Assembly (NCBI GenBank): GCA_945957395.1
Contig: CAMFKE010000004.1
Span: 124,001 to 188,000, forward strand
DNA length: 64,000 bases
Reading direction: 5' to 3'
DNA from: an uncultured Opitutia bacterium
GTDB taxonomy: Bacteria; Verrucomicrobiota; Verrucomicrobiia; Opitutales; UBA953
Shown here: positions 8,599 to 17,645 of the stretch, piece by piece
Numbering within the stretch: position 1 is the first letter of the stretch
How the letters are laid out: each line of letters opens with the position of its first letter
Notes under the pieces: generated by a model
Database searches by the model: none
The model's input: the letters and a program-made list of their open reading frames with translations, nothing else
What the model was told of the DNA's origin: nothing
Made by a program: the position numbers and the translations under genes

Positions 8599-9774
8599 AT
8601 GACCCTCCGACGCTCGATCTTCTGGCTGCACCTCGTCTTGGGCGTGGTGTGCGGCGCCGTCATCGCGCTGATGGCGACGACCGGGATGCTCATGGCGTTC
8701 CAGGCCGAGATTTTGGATTTCGCGCGGGGCGACACCGACCGCGTGGAGGTGCCGGCCGCCCCGGCCGCCCGCATCCCGGTGGACACGCTGGTGGAGTCGG
8801 CGCGGGCGCGCAGACCCGGCGAGCAGGTCTCGACGGTCACCGTGGACGCCGACCCGCGCGCGGCGGTCATCGTGGCGTTCGGTCGCGGCAAACCCGCCGA
8901 ATGCGCGAACCCGTACACGGGCGAGGTGCGCGAGCAGGGCGGCGCCCGGCTGGCGGCGGCCTTTAAGTTTATCGAAGGCGTGCACCGCTGGCTGGCGCTC
9001 GGGGGCGACGGTCGCGAGGTGGGCAAGGCGATCACCGGGGCCTGCGCGCTGGCCTTCCTGGCGCTCTCCGTGAGCGGACTTTTCCTGTGGTGGCCCCGCG
9101 CCTGGAATGCGCGCACCCTGCGCCCCTCGCTGATGCTGCGTCGCGGCGCGCGAGGCCGGGCGCGCGACTGGAACCTGCACCTGGTTTTGGGCTTCTGGGC
9201 CTTGCCGCTGCTGGTACTCACCAGCTCCACCGGCGTCATCATTTCCTACCGTTGGGCCACCAACCTCCTGTACCACGCCGTGGGTGAGACGCCTCCGCCG
9301 CCGCGTCGGGGCCCCGGCGCCGAGCGCGAGAAGCCCTCGCGCGAGGCCCGCCCGGAGGCCGACGACGCCGATAGGCTCACGCTCGACGAGCTGGTCGCTT
9401 GCGCCGAACTGGAGGTGCCCGACTGGTCCCGCATATCCGTGCTCATCGGCGAGCGCTCCGGCCCCGCCGCTTCCGCCCTCGTGACCCGTGCTCGCACCCT
9501 GCCGCTGCTGGCGTCCGTCACGCTGTCGCTGGACGCCTCCACGGGGGCGGTGCTGCGCCGCGAGGGGTTTTTTGACAAAAGCCTCGGGGCGCGGTTGCGC
9601 GCGTCGGCGCGATACATGCACACGGGCGAGGCGTTCGGCTGGCCGGGCAAGCTGCTCGCCTTGGGCGGCGCCGCCGTGGCGCTCGTGCTCGTCTGGACCG
9701 GCTTCGCCCTGGCCGTGCGCCGCTTCCTGCCGGGGCGCTTCCGGGACAAATCAGAAAACGAATCCGTCCGATGA
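8599..9774 (+). CDS. PepSY-associated membrane protein
   Basis: A 391-aa inner-membrane protein of the PepSY_TM type. The N-terminal helix (about 13-37, in RSIFWLHLVLGVVCG) is followed by an extracytoplasmic domain. There are then membrane helices near 160, near 200 (LHLVLGFWALPLLVLTSSTG) and near the C-terminus (about 352-378). Family members commonly sit beside siderophore receptors and are thought to assist iron release or reduction at the membrane. Here the gene overlaps tonB by 4 bp (ATGA) and heads an operon with exbB and exbD. This supports a role in TonB-dependent metal uptake, although no receptor is in the window. Confidence 0.85.
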   Translation: MTLRRSIFWLHLVLGVVCGAVIALMATTGMLMAFQAEILDFARGDTDRVEVPAAPAARIPVDTLVESARARRPGEQVSTVTVDADPRAAVIVAFGRGKPAECANPYTGEVREQGGARLAAAFKFIEGVHRWLALGGDGREVGKAITGACALAFLALSVSGLFLWWPRAWNARTLRPSLMLRRGARGRARDWNLHLVLGFWALPLLVLTSSTGVIISYRWATNLLYHAVGETPPPPRRGPGAEREKPSREARPEADDADRLTLDELVACAELEVPDWSRISVLIGERSGPAASALVTRARTLPLLASVTLSLDASTGAVLRREGFFDKSLGARLRASARYMHTGEAFGWPGKLLALGGAAVALVLVWTGFALAVRRFLPGRFRDKSENESVR

Positions 9775-10454
9775 GCACCCTGCCGTTTATGCCGCTGATC
9801 ACCGCGGTCTCCTGGGCCACCATCGCCGGCGTGGGAGCGAGCGGACTCGCGCTCGCCCCTCAGGAGCCCCTTCGCCGCGTTGCGCCTCCCGCGGCGCCGG
9901 CATCGGCCACGCGCATCGAGGTTCCCCTTTCGGACAACCCCGAATCCGCCGCCCCGCAGGCGCCCGCGCCCGAGCTATCCTCCGAGGCCGCCGCCGCCGC
10001 GGTGATGGAGGATGCGCCTCCCGCCGCGCCCGGGCTCGCCGCGCTCGCGGACGCCGCGGGTGTGGCGTTCGCCGTGCCGGTGGCCGCCCCCGCGCGCACG
10101 GTGGCTTCGAAAGCCGACGCCGGCTCGCTCACCACGCCGGTCACGCTCGCCGGCGCGCTTGGCGCAGCCCGCGGGGTGCCCGTCACCCAAGTCAATCCGG
10201 GTTCGGGCTTCGGCACGGGGCTGGCGCGTCCGCGATACCCGGAGTCGGCGCGGCTCGACGGACGCCAGGGCTCGGTGACGGTGCGCTTCGCGCTCGACAG
10301 GTCCGGGCGCGTGATGGTCGCCAAGGTGGTGACGGGCTCGGGGCATGCGGACCTGGACCGCGAGGCGCTGGAAACGGTGCGGCGCCGGTGGGCGTTTCCG
10401 GCGGGAACGCCGCCCGGGCCGTTCGAGTGGACCGCGCACTTCGTGCTGCAATAA
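9771..10454 (+). CDS. tonB: TonB energy transducer
   Basis: A 227-aa periplasm-spanning protein that couples the proton-motive force to outer-membrane receptors. An N-terminal membrane segment (about 5-25) leads into a Pro/Ala-rich linker and a C-terminal TonB fold. That fold contains RPRYPESARLDGRQGSVTVR and ends WTAHFVLQ; the P-x-YP-x-x-A core is diagnostic. The linker lacks the classic Glu-Pro/Lys-Pro repeats and is Ala-rich. The start codon overlaps the PepSY stop (ATGA), so the two are probably translationally coupled. ExbB and ExbD follow at once. Confidence 0.9.
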   Translation: MSTLPFMPLITAVSWATIAGVGASGLALAPQEPLRRVAPPAAPASATRIEVPLSDNPESAAPQAPAPELSSEAAAAAVMEDAPPAAPGLAALADAAGVAFAVPVAAPARTVASKADAGSLTTPVTLAGALGAARGVPVTQVNPGSGFGTGLARPRYPESARLDGRQGSVTVRFALDRSGRVMVAKVVTGSGHADLDREALETVRRRWAFPAGTPPGPFEWTAHFVLQ

Positions 10455-10575
10455 CCCGCTCGGCATCCCCCCTCGTTTCCTTTTAAAGCCTCTTCCGGCA
10501 GACTTCCCGTTCGACACCGTTTTCCTTCGCGCCCGGTCGCCAATCGCCACGCAATCCCTTTCCTCTTTTTCGCCC

Positions 10576-11217
10576 ATGCTCCTCGCCAACGTCATTCTGG
10601 ACTACTTTGAAAAGGGCGGCCCCATCATGTGGCCGCTGCTCGTCGTCATGCTTGCCGGCATCTTCGCCATCCTCGAGCGCGCCCTGTGGTGGCTGCGCAT
10701 CGAGCGTTCCTGGGATTCGCCCAAGCTGGAGCAGGCCATCGACGCCTTGCGCGCCGGCGACAACGCCGGAGCCGCTTCGCTCGCGCAAGGCGAGGCCTGC
10801 CCCGGGCTCGCCCTGGTGGCGGAGGCGGCCTCGCACCCGCGCGAGGTCGTGGTCAACGCGCTTCAGCTGGCCGCCGCGCGCCAGCTCGCGCAGGCCGACC
10901 GGCTGGTGTGGCTGCTGGGCACCGTCATCACCATCGCTCCGCTCTTCGGCCTGCTCGGCACGGTGACCGGCATCATGACCTCCTTCAACTTCGTCGGCGA
11001 CGCCGAGCTGGCCGCCGCGAAGGTTTCCGGAGGCATCGCCGAGGCGCTCATCGCCACCGCCTACGGCCTGGGCATCGCCATCGTGGCGGTGATTCCCTTC
11101 AACCTGTTCCGCCGCCGGCTCAGCGCGATGCGCCACCGGCTCGAGTTCACCGCCAACCGCATCGAGCTGGCCGTCGCGCTGGCCGGGAAAAATCCGAAGG
11201 AAGACGGGAATAAATAA
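10576..11217 (+). CDS. exbB: ExbB/TolQ-family proton channel
   Basis: A 213-aa MotA/TolQ/ExbB proton-channel subunit. I chose the ATG at 10576 (MLLANVILDYFEKGGPIMWP), which is the family's usual N-terminus. An in-frame start at 10345 would overlap tonB and is rejected. Three membrane helices are visible: about 15-36, about 105-130 (LLGTVITIAPLFGLLGTVTG) and about 150-180. The GLLGTV motif is typical. It works with ExbD and TonB encoded on either side. Confidence 0.92.
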   Translation: MLLANVILDYFEKGGPIMWPLLVVMLAGIFAILERALWWLRIERSWDSPKLEQAIDALRAGDNAGAASLAQGEACPGLALVAEAASHPREVVVNALQLAAARQLAQADRLVWLLGTVITIAPLFGLLGTVTGIMTSFNFVGDAELAAAKVSGGIAEALIATAYGLGIAIVAVIPFNLFRRRLSAMRHRLEFTANRIELAVALAGKNPKEDGNK

Positions 11218-11280
11218 AGTGCACCCGGTTCCTCGGAGCGCCTTTCGGTTCCTTCCCTTTAATTTTTAATTTCCCCGACC

Positions 11281-11703
11281 ATGCCGATCAAACTCAACGC
11301 CCACACCGGCGGCGATGACGACGAGGCGCGCATCGAGATCGTGCCTCTCATCGACATCATGTTCTTCCTGCTGGCCGCCATGATGCTTGTCTCGCTCGGC
11401 GCCGTGCGGCTCAAGCTGCTCAAGGCCGACCTGCCCGTCGCCGTGGCCGGCAATCCCGCCAAGTCCTCGCCCCCGCTGGCGTTGTCCGTGGACAGGGAGG
11501 GCTTTCTTCGCCTCGACGGGCGACCGCTCTCCCTGGACGAGGCTCCCGGCGCTCTTCGGCGCGCGGTCGAGGTGAATCCCGAGGTGCGTCTCGTGGTGGC
11601 CGCCGACCGCGCCACGCGACACGAGCATGTGTTGCGCGCCGTGGACCTCGCGCGCGCCGCCGGCATCGACCGCGTGGCGTTCGCCGCCAAGGCCGCCGAG
11701 TGA
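11281..11703 (+). CDS. exbD: ExbD/TolR biopolymer transport protein
   Basis: A 140-aa single-pass inner-membrane protein. A short cytoplasmic N-terminus leads to IEIVPLIDIMFFLLAAMMLV, where the Asp in PLIDIMF is the protonatable residue of ExbD/TolR proteins. The remainder is the periplasmic domain with the family's VVAADRATRHEHVLRAVDLA ending. It lies 63 bp after exbB. Confidence 0.93.
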   Translation: MPIKLNAHTGGDDDEARIEIVPLIDIMFFLLAAMMLVSLGAVRLKLLKADLPVAVAGNPAKSSPPLALSVDREGFLRLDGRPLSLDEAPGALRRAVEVNPEVRLVVAADRATRHEHVLRAVDLARAAGIDRVAFAAKAAE

Positions 11704-11781
11704 CCCCGGGGCTTCCGAAAGAATCCATCCCGCGCGGCGCCACCCTCCGCTTCATCAGAGTCACCCCCGAAATTTCATCCC

Positions 11782-12336
11782 GTGAAGTCCGCCCTCACCG
11801 TCGTCAACGCCGTCGGCGTATCCGTGCTCGCCATTGTATCCGTTTTTCAATGGCGCGAGGCGTCCTCGCTGCGCCATCGGCGGGACGAGCTCGTCGTGCG
11901 CACCGAGGCGCTTTCGAAGAGGCTGGCCGAGACGGAGACCTCCCTCGCCGCCGTCTCCTCGACGGCCGAGGAGTTCCGCCGGCGCATCGAGGCGCTCGAC
12001 GCCGACAACGCGCGTCTCACCAAGGCGCTTCGCGAGTGCGAGTCGCGCGCGACCCGACTCGCCGCCGAGGTGGCCCGGCTGGAGAAAGCCGTGGGCGCGT
12101 GGAAGGCCGCCGTGGCCGAGCGAGACAAGTCCATAGGTGAGCTCAACGCCCAGGCCGAGCGCCTCATCGGCGATCGCAACGAGGCGGTGCAGCGTCACAA
12201 CGACCTCGTGAAGCGGCACAACGAGCTGGCCGCCCGGGTGGTGGCCGCCGAGAAGGCGGAATCCGACGCCCGCGCCCGCCTTGCCGAGTCGGAGGCAGCA
12301 CTTCGCGCCGCACTCGCCGTGACCGGCGCCGACTGA
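11782..12336 (+). CDS. Membrane-anchored coiled-coil protein
   Basis: A 184-aa protein with one N-terminal hydrophobic segment (about residues 4-22). A continuous heptad-rich coiled coil runs from about 30 to 175, rich in Glu, Arg and Ala. It has no recognisable enzymatic domain. It lies 78 bp after exbD on the same strand and is probably co-transcribed, so it may be an accessory scaffold of this TonB system. That role is inference from position only. Confidence 0.72.
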   Translation: MKSALTVVNAVGVSVLAIVSVFQWREASSLRHRRDELVVRTEALSKRLAETETSLAAVSSTAEEFRRRIEALDADNARLTKALRECESRATRLAAEVARLEKAVGAWKAAVAERDKSIGELNAQAERLIGDRNEAVQRHNDLVKRHNELAARVVAAEKAESDARARLAESEAALRAALAVTGAD

Positions 12337-12473
12337 GGGCCGCTCTTTGTTCAGTCGAGCCGGGCGTGCGGTGGCGTCCGCTTCAAGCCTTGCATTCCGA
12401 GAGGGGATCGGGTGGTGCGAATTCATGCCGATTCCACTTTGACCGCCGCGGTTCCGTGTCTCAGAATCGGGAC

Positions 12474-12929
12474 ATGAATTTCCGCCGATACATTCCCGTC
12501 CTGATTGCCGCCCTGACGCTGTCTTTTTTCGCCGGGTGCAACTCCGAGCCCGAGTCCGGGGCGAACCCGCCGGCGCCGCCACCCGAACCGCCCGTGGTCA
12601 TCCGGGATTCGCTGGCGCGGATGTCCGCCACCCTGGATGTCGGCGGGCGCAAGGTGGAGGTGCAGAAAATCTATGTGCAGCACCGCCTGATTTTCGCCGC
12701 GTGCCCGCCCGGGGGACGCCCTTACGAGTTGCTCGACAACAATGTGTTGCTCGTAGGTCGACTGGAGGTGCATGTGGCCCGTCTGGCGCCCGGCGTGTAT
12801 CGTCTCGATGGTGACGGGATCATTGTGAGAATCGCCGACGGCGCTCCCGCCGCGCTGGTGGCGTGGAATGACGACACCGCCTGGGTGGCTCCGCGACCGG
12901 CCAAGTTCATTCCGGCCTCGCGCGAGTGA
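12474..12929 (+). CDS. Putative lipoprotein
   Basis: A 151-aa protein with an N-terminal signal (MNFRRYIPVLIAALTLSFF) followed by AGC, a plausible lipobox near residue 22. A Pro/Glu-rich spacer of about 20 residues is followed by a compact beta-rich domain (KVEVQKIYVQHRLIFAACPP). I recognise no family. It is flanked by the TonB operon and a flavin reductase, each separated by 75-140 bp, so it may be independently expressed. Confidence 0.7.
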   Translation: MNFRRYIPVLIAALTLSFFAGCNSEPESGANPPAPPPEPPVVIRDSLARMSATLDVGGRKVEVQKIYVQHRLIFAACPPGGRPYELLDNNVLLVGRLEVHVARLAPGVYRLDGDGIIVRIADGAPAALVAWNDDTAWVAPRPAKFIPASRE

Positions 12930-13004
12930 CCCGGGAGGCGGATCGCTCCTCTCGCATGCGCTTCGGGCTTTCTTCCCGACGCAAGCCCTGCATGGTGACC
13001 GCGC

Positions 13005-13610
13005 ATGGATTACTTCGACCTGTCCGGCTGCGACACCGACCGCGTCTACGCCCTGCTTGCCGGGCTTGTGACTCCGCGTCCCATCGCCTGGGTGACGAGC
13101 GTCGATGCCGAGGGGCGCGTGAACGCTGCGCCCTTCAGCTTCTTCAATCTGCTGGGCGTTTCGCCACCGGTGGTGGCGCTGGGAGTGGGCGATCGCGAGG
13201 ACGGCACGCCCAAGGACACGGCGCTCAATATCGCCGAAACGGGCGAGTTTGTCGTCAATTTGGTGGATGAGGCGCTGTGCGCCGCCATGGTGTCGACCGC
13301 ACGCGAGGTGCCGCGTGGCGTCTCCGAACTGGAGCAGGCCGGCCTTTCGGCCGCGCCTTCCCGCCAGGTTCGCGCCCCGCGCGTGGAACAGGCGCCGGCG
13401 TCGCTGGAGTGCCGTCTGTTGCAAACCCTCAGCGTGGGCGAAAACCGGATTTTCCTGGCCCGCGTGCTAGCTGCGCATGTGCGCGACGGGGTTGTGGATG
13501 TCGCTCGAATGCGGGTTCGGGCCGGCGCCCACGCGCCTGTCGGGCGACTGCACTCGCCCGACGGCTACTGCAGGACTGTCGACCGGTTCAGCGTGGCCTG
13601 GCCCGAGTAA
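13005..13610 (+). CDS. Flavin reductase-like FMN-binding protein
   Basis: A 201-aa cytoplasmic protein of the flavoredoxin/DIM6-NTAB family, which binds FMN and usually reduces flavins with NAD(P)H. Diagnostic segments are TPRPIAWVTSVDAEGRVNAA followed by PFSFFNLLGVSPP, and later KDTALNIAETGEFVVNL. Length matches the family. No partner monooxygenase is next to it, so the physiological substrate is open. Confidence 0.88.
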   Translation: MDYFDLSGCDTDRVYALLAGLVTPRPIAWVTSVDAEGRVNAAPFSFFNLLGVSPPVVALGVGDREDGTPKDTALNIAETGEFVVNLVDEALCAAMVSTAREVPRGVSELEQAGLSAAPSRQVRAPRVEQAPASLECRLLQTLSVGENRIFLARVLAAHVRDGVVDVARMRVRAGAHAPVGRLHSPDGYCRTVDRFSVAWPE

Positions 13611-13697
13611 ACCGCCCCTTCCCCTGCTTTTCAAAGATGCCTTCCACAGACTTGCCTTGGCGTCGAACGGCGAGTCATTGCCCCTTTCAAACTCACC

Positions 13698-14774
13698 ATG
13701 CCCATCGTCCGCTTTCAGGAGTGCCGGTCTTGTCATAAACTCTCCGAAATGAACGCGTTTCATGGCGTAGAAGTCGCGTCGTTCCTGCCCATCCGCAGGG
13801 GGCTTTTGAGTTATCGTTTCAGCCTTTTCATCCGCTCCATGCTCGGTGCCGCCGGTCTGTTAGGCGGCTCGCTCCACGCCATCGGATTGTCCACCGTCGA
13901 TGAGGCTTCCCCGTTTCAGCCGCATGTCCCAACTCCTGCGCATCAGCAGCTGTGGCGTCTAGCCACCGGCATCGTGCTGGGCTCCAATTATGTGTCCTAC
14001 TCGGGCGCCCAGCAGACGAAGGAGGACGACGGCCGTGTGGCTTTCACCAATTGGGTGAACAACGGCGAGTTTGCATATGCCGACATGGGGGGCGACTGGT
14101 CCTACAAGGGCGCGCTGGTCCAGCGTAATTCCTGGGTTTCCGTGCATGGGGATAACCGCTTCCCGTCGTATGTCGGTCTGACCTCCATCTGGATTGACAA
14201 CACCTTCCGATACCATCGGAAGGATTCTCCATGGACTCATGCGATTGTCCTTTCGCCAGGACTTTCATCCGACTTCAAAGTTTTCCATGGAGAGTCCCTT
14301 CGGCTGCCCGTCTACGCCGGAAGCCGTTATCGCCTTTCCTCCTCACTGGAGTTGGAATTGGGAATCACATATGCCGAGGACTTTGTGCAGGCCCCGGTTT
14401 TGCCGGTTTTGGGATTCACCTTCACGCCGTCCGAAAATTGGGAGCTGCGCTACCGCTTCACCACGGTCGAGATTTCTCGGCTTCTTGCGCCTCGCACCCG
14501 ATTTGGCGCGTTCGTCTCGTACGATTCGGCATCCTGGGTTGTCGGCAAGGAGGACGAGCATGGGTTGCTGGCCTATTCCGCCGCGACGGCGGGCCTTGAG
14601 CTCACCCATGGGTTTGATTTGTCTGAAACCTTGCCCGCTTGGGTTTCCTTTGCGGCGGGGTCTTCCTGGGGCGGCTCCGTGCGGCGCTACGACATCGATG
14701 GCTCCAAGCTCCTCGACAGCCTTCAGCTTGATCCCGGGTATTTTTTGCGTTTCGGCCTGGTCATCCGATTCTGA
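13698..14774 (+). CDS. Outer-membrane beta-barrel protein (DUF6268-like)
   Basis: A protein of up to 358 aa. The first 50 residues look non-native. A more plausible start is an internal ATG at 13749 or 13839, which begins a hydrophobic signal (GAAGLLGGSLHA). The mature part is alternating beta strand with many aromatic residues, for example YVGLTSIWIDNTFRYH and GFTFTPSENWELRYRF. It ends in a terminal Phe (RFGLVIRF), the outer-membrane insertion signature. This pattern fits the DUF6268 class of barrels seen in Bacteroidota and Verrucomicrobiota. Function unknown. Confidence 0.72.
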   Translation: MPIVRFQECRSCHKLSEMNAFHGVEVASFLPIRRGLLSYRFSLFIRSMLGAAGLLGGSLHAIGLSTVDEASPFQPHVPTPAHQQLWRLATGIVLGSNYVSYSGAQQTKEDDGRVAFTNWVNNGEFAYADMGGDWSYKGALVQRNSWVSVHGDNRFPSYVGLTSIWIDNTFRYHRKDSPWTHAIVLSPGLSSDFKVFHGESLRLPVYAGSRYRLSSSLELELGITYAEDFVQAPVLPVLGFTFTPSENWELRYRFTTVEISRLLAPRTRFGAFVSYDSASWVVGKEDEHGLLAYSAATAGLELTHGFDLSETLPAWVSFAAGSSWGGSVRRYDIDGSKLLDSLQLDPGYFLRFGLVIRF

Positions 14775-14804
14775 TTCGCTCCGAGCTTGGGCGTATGAAA
14801 CAAA

Positions 14805-14830
14805 GAAGAGGGCCTTTGCGGGCCCTCTTC
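14805..14830. terminator. Bidirectional terminator
   Basis: A 10-bp perfect stem (14805-14814 with 14821-14830) with a 6-nt loop lies between the convergent barrel-protein and TerC genes. It can serve both strands, though flanking T-runs are weak. Confidence 0.65.
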
Positions 14831-14861
14831 GTAAAGGTACGGTCGACAAAGTTCAGGAGTT

Positions 14862-15875
14862 TTAGGCTTCGGTCTTTTTGTCCTTTTCCGGAATCAGCAG
14901 AGACGCCGCCACGGCCACGCCCACGCAGGTGCCGATGATGACGAGCGACCAAAGGATGGGGAATTTTCCATCGAAGGCCTCGTTTAGCCAGGCCATCTTC
15001 AGGCCGACGAATACGAGCACGGCGCCCAGTCCGTATTTGAGGAATCGGAATTTATGCACCACCCCGGACAGCATGAAGTACATCGCGCGCAGACCCAGTA
15101 TCGCGAAGACATTGGAGGTGAAAACAATCAGCGGCTCCTTGGTCAGGGCGAAGATGGCGGGCACCGAGTCCACGGCGAATACGATGTCGCACAGTTCAAT
15201 GAACACCAAGGCGACGAACAGGGGCGTCACATAAAGCAGCCCGTTGTGTTTCACGAAAAGTGCCTGACCTTCGATCGTTTTGGTAACTCGTAGGTGCGAG
15301 TTCAAAAAACGGATCACTGGATTGGTTGAGGGGTCGAGCGGCTTGTCCTTGGACAGGAAAATTTTCAGGCCGGTAAGGATGAGGAAGATACCGAAGCCGA
15401 TGACCACCCATTCGTATTGCATGAGCACGGCGCCGAGCGCTATGAAGATGATGCGAAATACCAAGGCGCCGATGATTCCATAAAAAAGAACTCGGTGTTG
15501 ATAGTGCTGCGGGATTCCAAAGAAGTTGAAGATGACAACGAAGACGAACAGGTTGTCGACCGCCAGGGATTTCTCGACCACAAAACCTGTCAGGTATTCT
15601 AATGCCGCATTCTTTGCCATGACGGGGTGGTCAAGCCCGGCTAGTCGCGGGTCGAGCGGCAGCGCATACTGGGCGTACTGATAAAAGCCCCAGCCAAAGG
15701 CCAACGCCAGCCCCACCCAGAAGATGCTCCAACCAAGGGCCTCCTTGAACTTCACCACATGCGCGTGTCGATGAAACACGCCAAGGTCGAGGGCCAGTAC
15801 GCTTAAGATGAATGCCGTGAAGCTGGCGTAGAACCACCAGTAATCCGCGAATGGAAAGAGTAGGGGGGTGTTCAT
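14862..15875 (-). CDS. TerC/Alx-family integral membrane protein
   Basis: A 337-aa polytopic protein with nine or so hydrophobic segments. The family signatures are YLTGFVVEKSLAVDNLFVF and FIELCDIVFAVDSVPAIFAL, with conserved intramembrane Glu/Asp pairs proposed to coordinate metal. TerC/Alx proteins are implicated in manganese export or in metallation of exported proteins. I looked for the yybP-ykoY manganese riboswitch that often precedes alx and see none. It is transcribed alone. Confidence 0.92.
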   Translation of the reverse strand: MNTPLLFPFADYWWFYASFTAFILSVLALDLGVFHRHAHVVKFKEALGWSIFWVGLALAFGWGFYQYAQYALPLDPRLAGLDHPVMAKNAALEYLTGFVVEKSLAVDNLFVFVVIFNFFGIPQHYQHRVLFYGIIGALVFRIIFIALGAVLMQYEWVVIGFGIFLILTGLKIFLSKDKPLDPSTNPVIRFLNSHLRVTKTIEGQALFVKHNGLLYVTPLFVALVFIELCDIVFAVDSVPAIFALTKEPLIVFTSNVFAILGLRAMYFMLSGVVHKFRFLKYGLGAVLVFVGLKMAWLNEAFDGKFPILWSLVIIGTCVGVAVAASLLIPEKDKKTEA

Positions 15876-15931
15876 GGTCGGTTTACGTGTCTTTTAGGGT
15901 GTTTGAATTGTGTGTTTTTGCCGTCCCATAT

Positions 15932-15971
15932 GCCAAAAGGTAACTCGCTTGAAGACGAATTACCTTTTGGC
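15932..15971 (-). terminator. Perfect 12-bp hairpin downstream of pilin cassette 1
   Basis: GCCAAAAGGTAA (15932-15943) pairs perfectly with 15960-15971 across a 16-nt loop. It lies between the end of the 532-aa pilin-cassette gene and the start of terC, both on the minus strand. There is no strong T-run after it. It could be a factor-assisted terminator, an operator for terC, or a small repeat. Confidence 0.5.
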
Positions 15972-16004
15972 GTTTGTGTTGTTTTGAATTTTGTTTATTT
16001 AGCT

Positions 16005-17603
16005 TTAGGGGATGCTGCTTAAGGAGATTTTTTTGTCGCCTCTTAGCTCTGCCATGTATCCCATTTTGAAATCAGGTGTATATGCTTCTGTGAGGTTTAT
16101 GTCATAATGGAAATTTGCGTTTCCAGTTGCACTTACATTCCATGCCACGATGGATCCCGTCAGCGTTCCAGAGCTGCCGCCGCCTCTTAGTTCAAGCGCG
16201 GCAGCCGGGGCGTAAATGACGCCGCTAAACTGACCGTTGCCGGCTACTTTTATGCTCTGAGTTGGGGTTGCTCCTTTGGCCAGCGGAGCTCCAAGCCCAG
16301 ATAGGTATATCATCTCAGGGGTGGGTTGAGTAGGGGTTGTGCTTGTTCCGCTCATGATTCCATTGCCGGTAATGTCCACATTTCCCGAGGTGTATAGGTT
16401 AAGGGAGCTCTTGGTCGGGCTTGTGGATTCTACAATGAATCCACCCTGACCTGATATTTTTAATTCAGGTCCCCCTGCCAAGAGCGGCTTTCCTGTTGCA
16501 TCGGATCCCATTATTAGGCTGACGCTTCCGTTGATTTTCAGGGTACTTCCCGATTTTCCTGTCAGTGTGAGGGGGGTGTCCATGTAGTAAATTCCTGAGG
16601 TCAGCCCCGTTATGGTCTTGCCCCCCATGGTTATCGCTCCGCTCTTGCTGATGGTGATGGTGTTGGCGGTGGTTTTCGCCGGCAGAGAGGTCACTCCGGC
16701 GCGTTTAAGGATTTCTTGAATGCCGTCTGGCGGATAGTCTGAAATCGACTTGTCGAAGGTTTGGGAAAGGTTGGTAGGGTCTACTCCCGCTGTGATATAC
16801 ATCGGGTCTGTTAGGGCGCTTAGGGCGTCCCAGACATGGGCTCCTTTTTTGAAACTAATCCCAGCCCCCCCTGGCGCCACGGAGACGAAGCCATATATGC
16901 TGACGGAGGCTATGTCCAAGGTCGTAAGGGGCGATCCTACAGTTACTTGGTCGGATATGTTGGTGCTGGCTGGGGCGCCCTTCAGCGAGTCGTATCCATT
17001 TATGATTACATTTCCCCCGGAGAAACTTAACGAGTTCAAGGCAATTAATCCGCTTCCAGTTGAGTTCTCTGGCCTCATGATGGCCAAAAATTGCCTAGAG
17101 TACTTGCTTGGAGAACCGGTTGTGCTGTTTAGCGCGACATCTGAGATTACATAGGGTAATGCGGTTGGGTTTGCTGCCGTTGGTACATTGGCAACAATTA
17201 CCTTAAGGATAGCCCTTCGTCCGTCACCCAAGTCTTTTTCTCCGAAGTTCTTGGCGAACGCCAGGGTTCCTGGATGGATCACAAGTCCTGTAATTGAAGC
17301 TATTTGGGACCATCCGTCACCGGGGTTTCCCGTGAATGAACCCTCGTGGTTTGCTCCCGAAATCGGCCCTGTTCCTGCTCCTGTATTCAGGTGCACATAT
17401 CTATCAATTACCTTCATCGCGCTGTCGACTCCGCCTTCGGCAATCGGTTGCATGGCGTGAAAGGTGAAGCTGGCGTCGGTCACCTTGCGGTTTGTACTGG
17501 TAATATTGAGGCATACGCCTGCTATGGCCGCCAATAGAAATGCCATGAGGAGGGATATCGCCAGCGCCCATCCTCCGCGGCGTTTTGTTGATTTATTTTT
17601 CAT
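16005..17603 (-). CDS. PilX/GspK-like large minor-pilin cassette protein (cassette 1)
   Basis: A 532-aa protein starting at the ATG at 17603. The N-terminus has a basic KRRGGWALAISLL segment running into a membrane helix of about 20 residues, as in PilX/GspK-type minor pilins. No canonical Gly-Phe-Thr cleavage site is present. The remainder is Gly/Ser/Thr-rich and beta-repetitive (TITISKSGAITMGGKTITG, LYTSGNVDITGNGIM), suggesting an extracellular beta-helix or adhesin-like domain. It is the last gene of a three-gene unit after two prepilin-like genes (42-bp gap). The likely role is in a type IV pilus or pseudopilus tip complex. Base composition is more AT-rich than in the neighbouring genes. 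Confidence 0.7.
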   Translation of the reverse strand: MKNKSTKRRGGWALAISLLMAFLLAAIAGVCLNITSTNRKVTDASFTFHAMQPIAEGGVDSAMKVIDRYVHLNTGAGTGPISGANHEGSFTGNPGDGWSQIASITGLVIHPGTLAFAKNFGEKDLGDGRRAILKVIVANVPTAANPTALPYVISDVALNSTTGSPSKYSRQFLAIMRPENSTGSGLIALNSLSFSGGNVIINGYDSLKGAPASTNISDQVTVGSPLTTLDIASVSIYGFVSVAPGGAGISFKKGAHVWDALSALTDPMYITAGVDPTNLSQTFDKSISDYPPDGIQEILKRAGVTSLPAKTTANTITISKSGAITMGGKTITGLTSGIYYMDTPLTLTGKSGSTLKINGSVSLIMGSDATGKPLLAGGPELKISGQGGFIVESTSPTKSSLNLYTSGNVDITGNGIMSGTSTTPTQPTPEMIYLSGLGAPLAKGATPTQSIKVAGNGQFSGVIYAPAAALELRGGGSSGTLTGSIVAWNVSATGNANFHYDINLTEAYTPDFKMGYMAELRGDKKISLSSIP

Positions 17604-17645
17604 GGCTGAATTTTTTTATTGATGTGTTTTTGTGCCTGAAGGCAT

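Noticed and set aside
6280-9621. A 1113-codon minus-strand frame that includes the real 220-aa gene
   Set aside because: Only the last 220 codons, from the ATG at 6942, look like protein. The rest is antisense to two real plus-strand genes.
15876-16004. yybP-ykoY manganese riboswitch before terC
   Set aside because: None of the conserved loop sequences is present; only a simple hairpin is seen.
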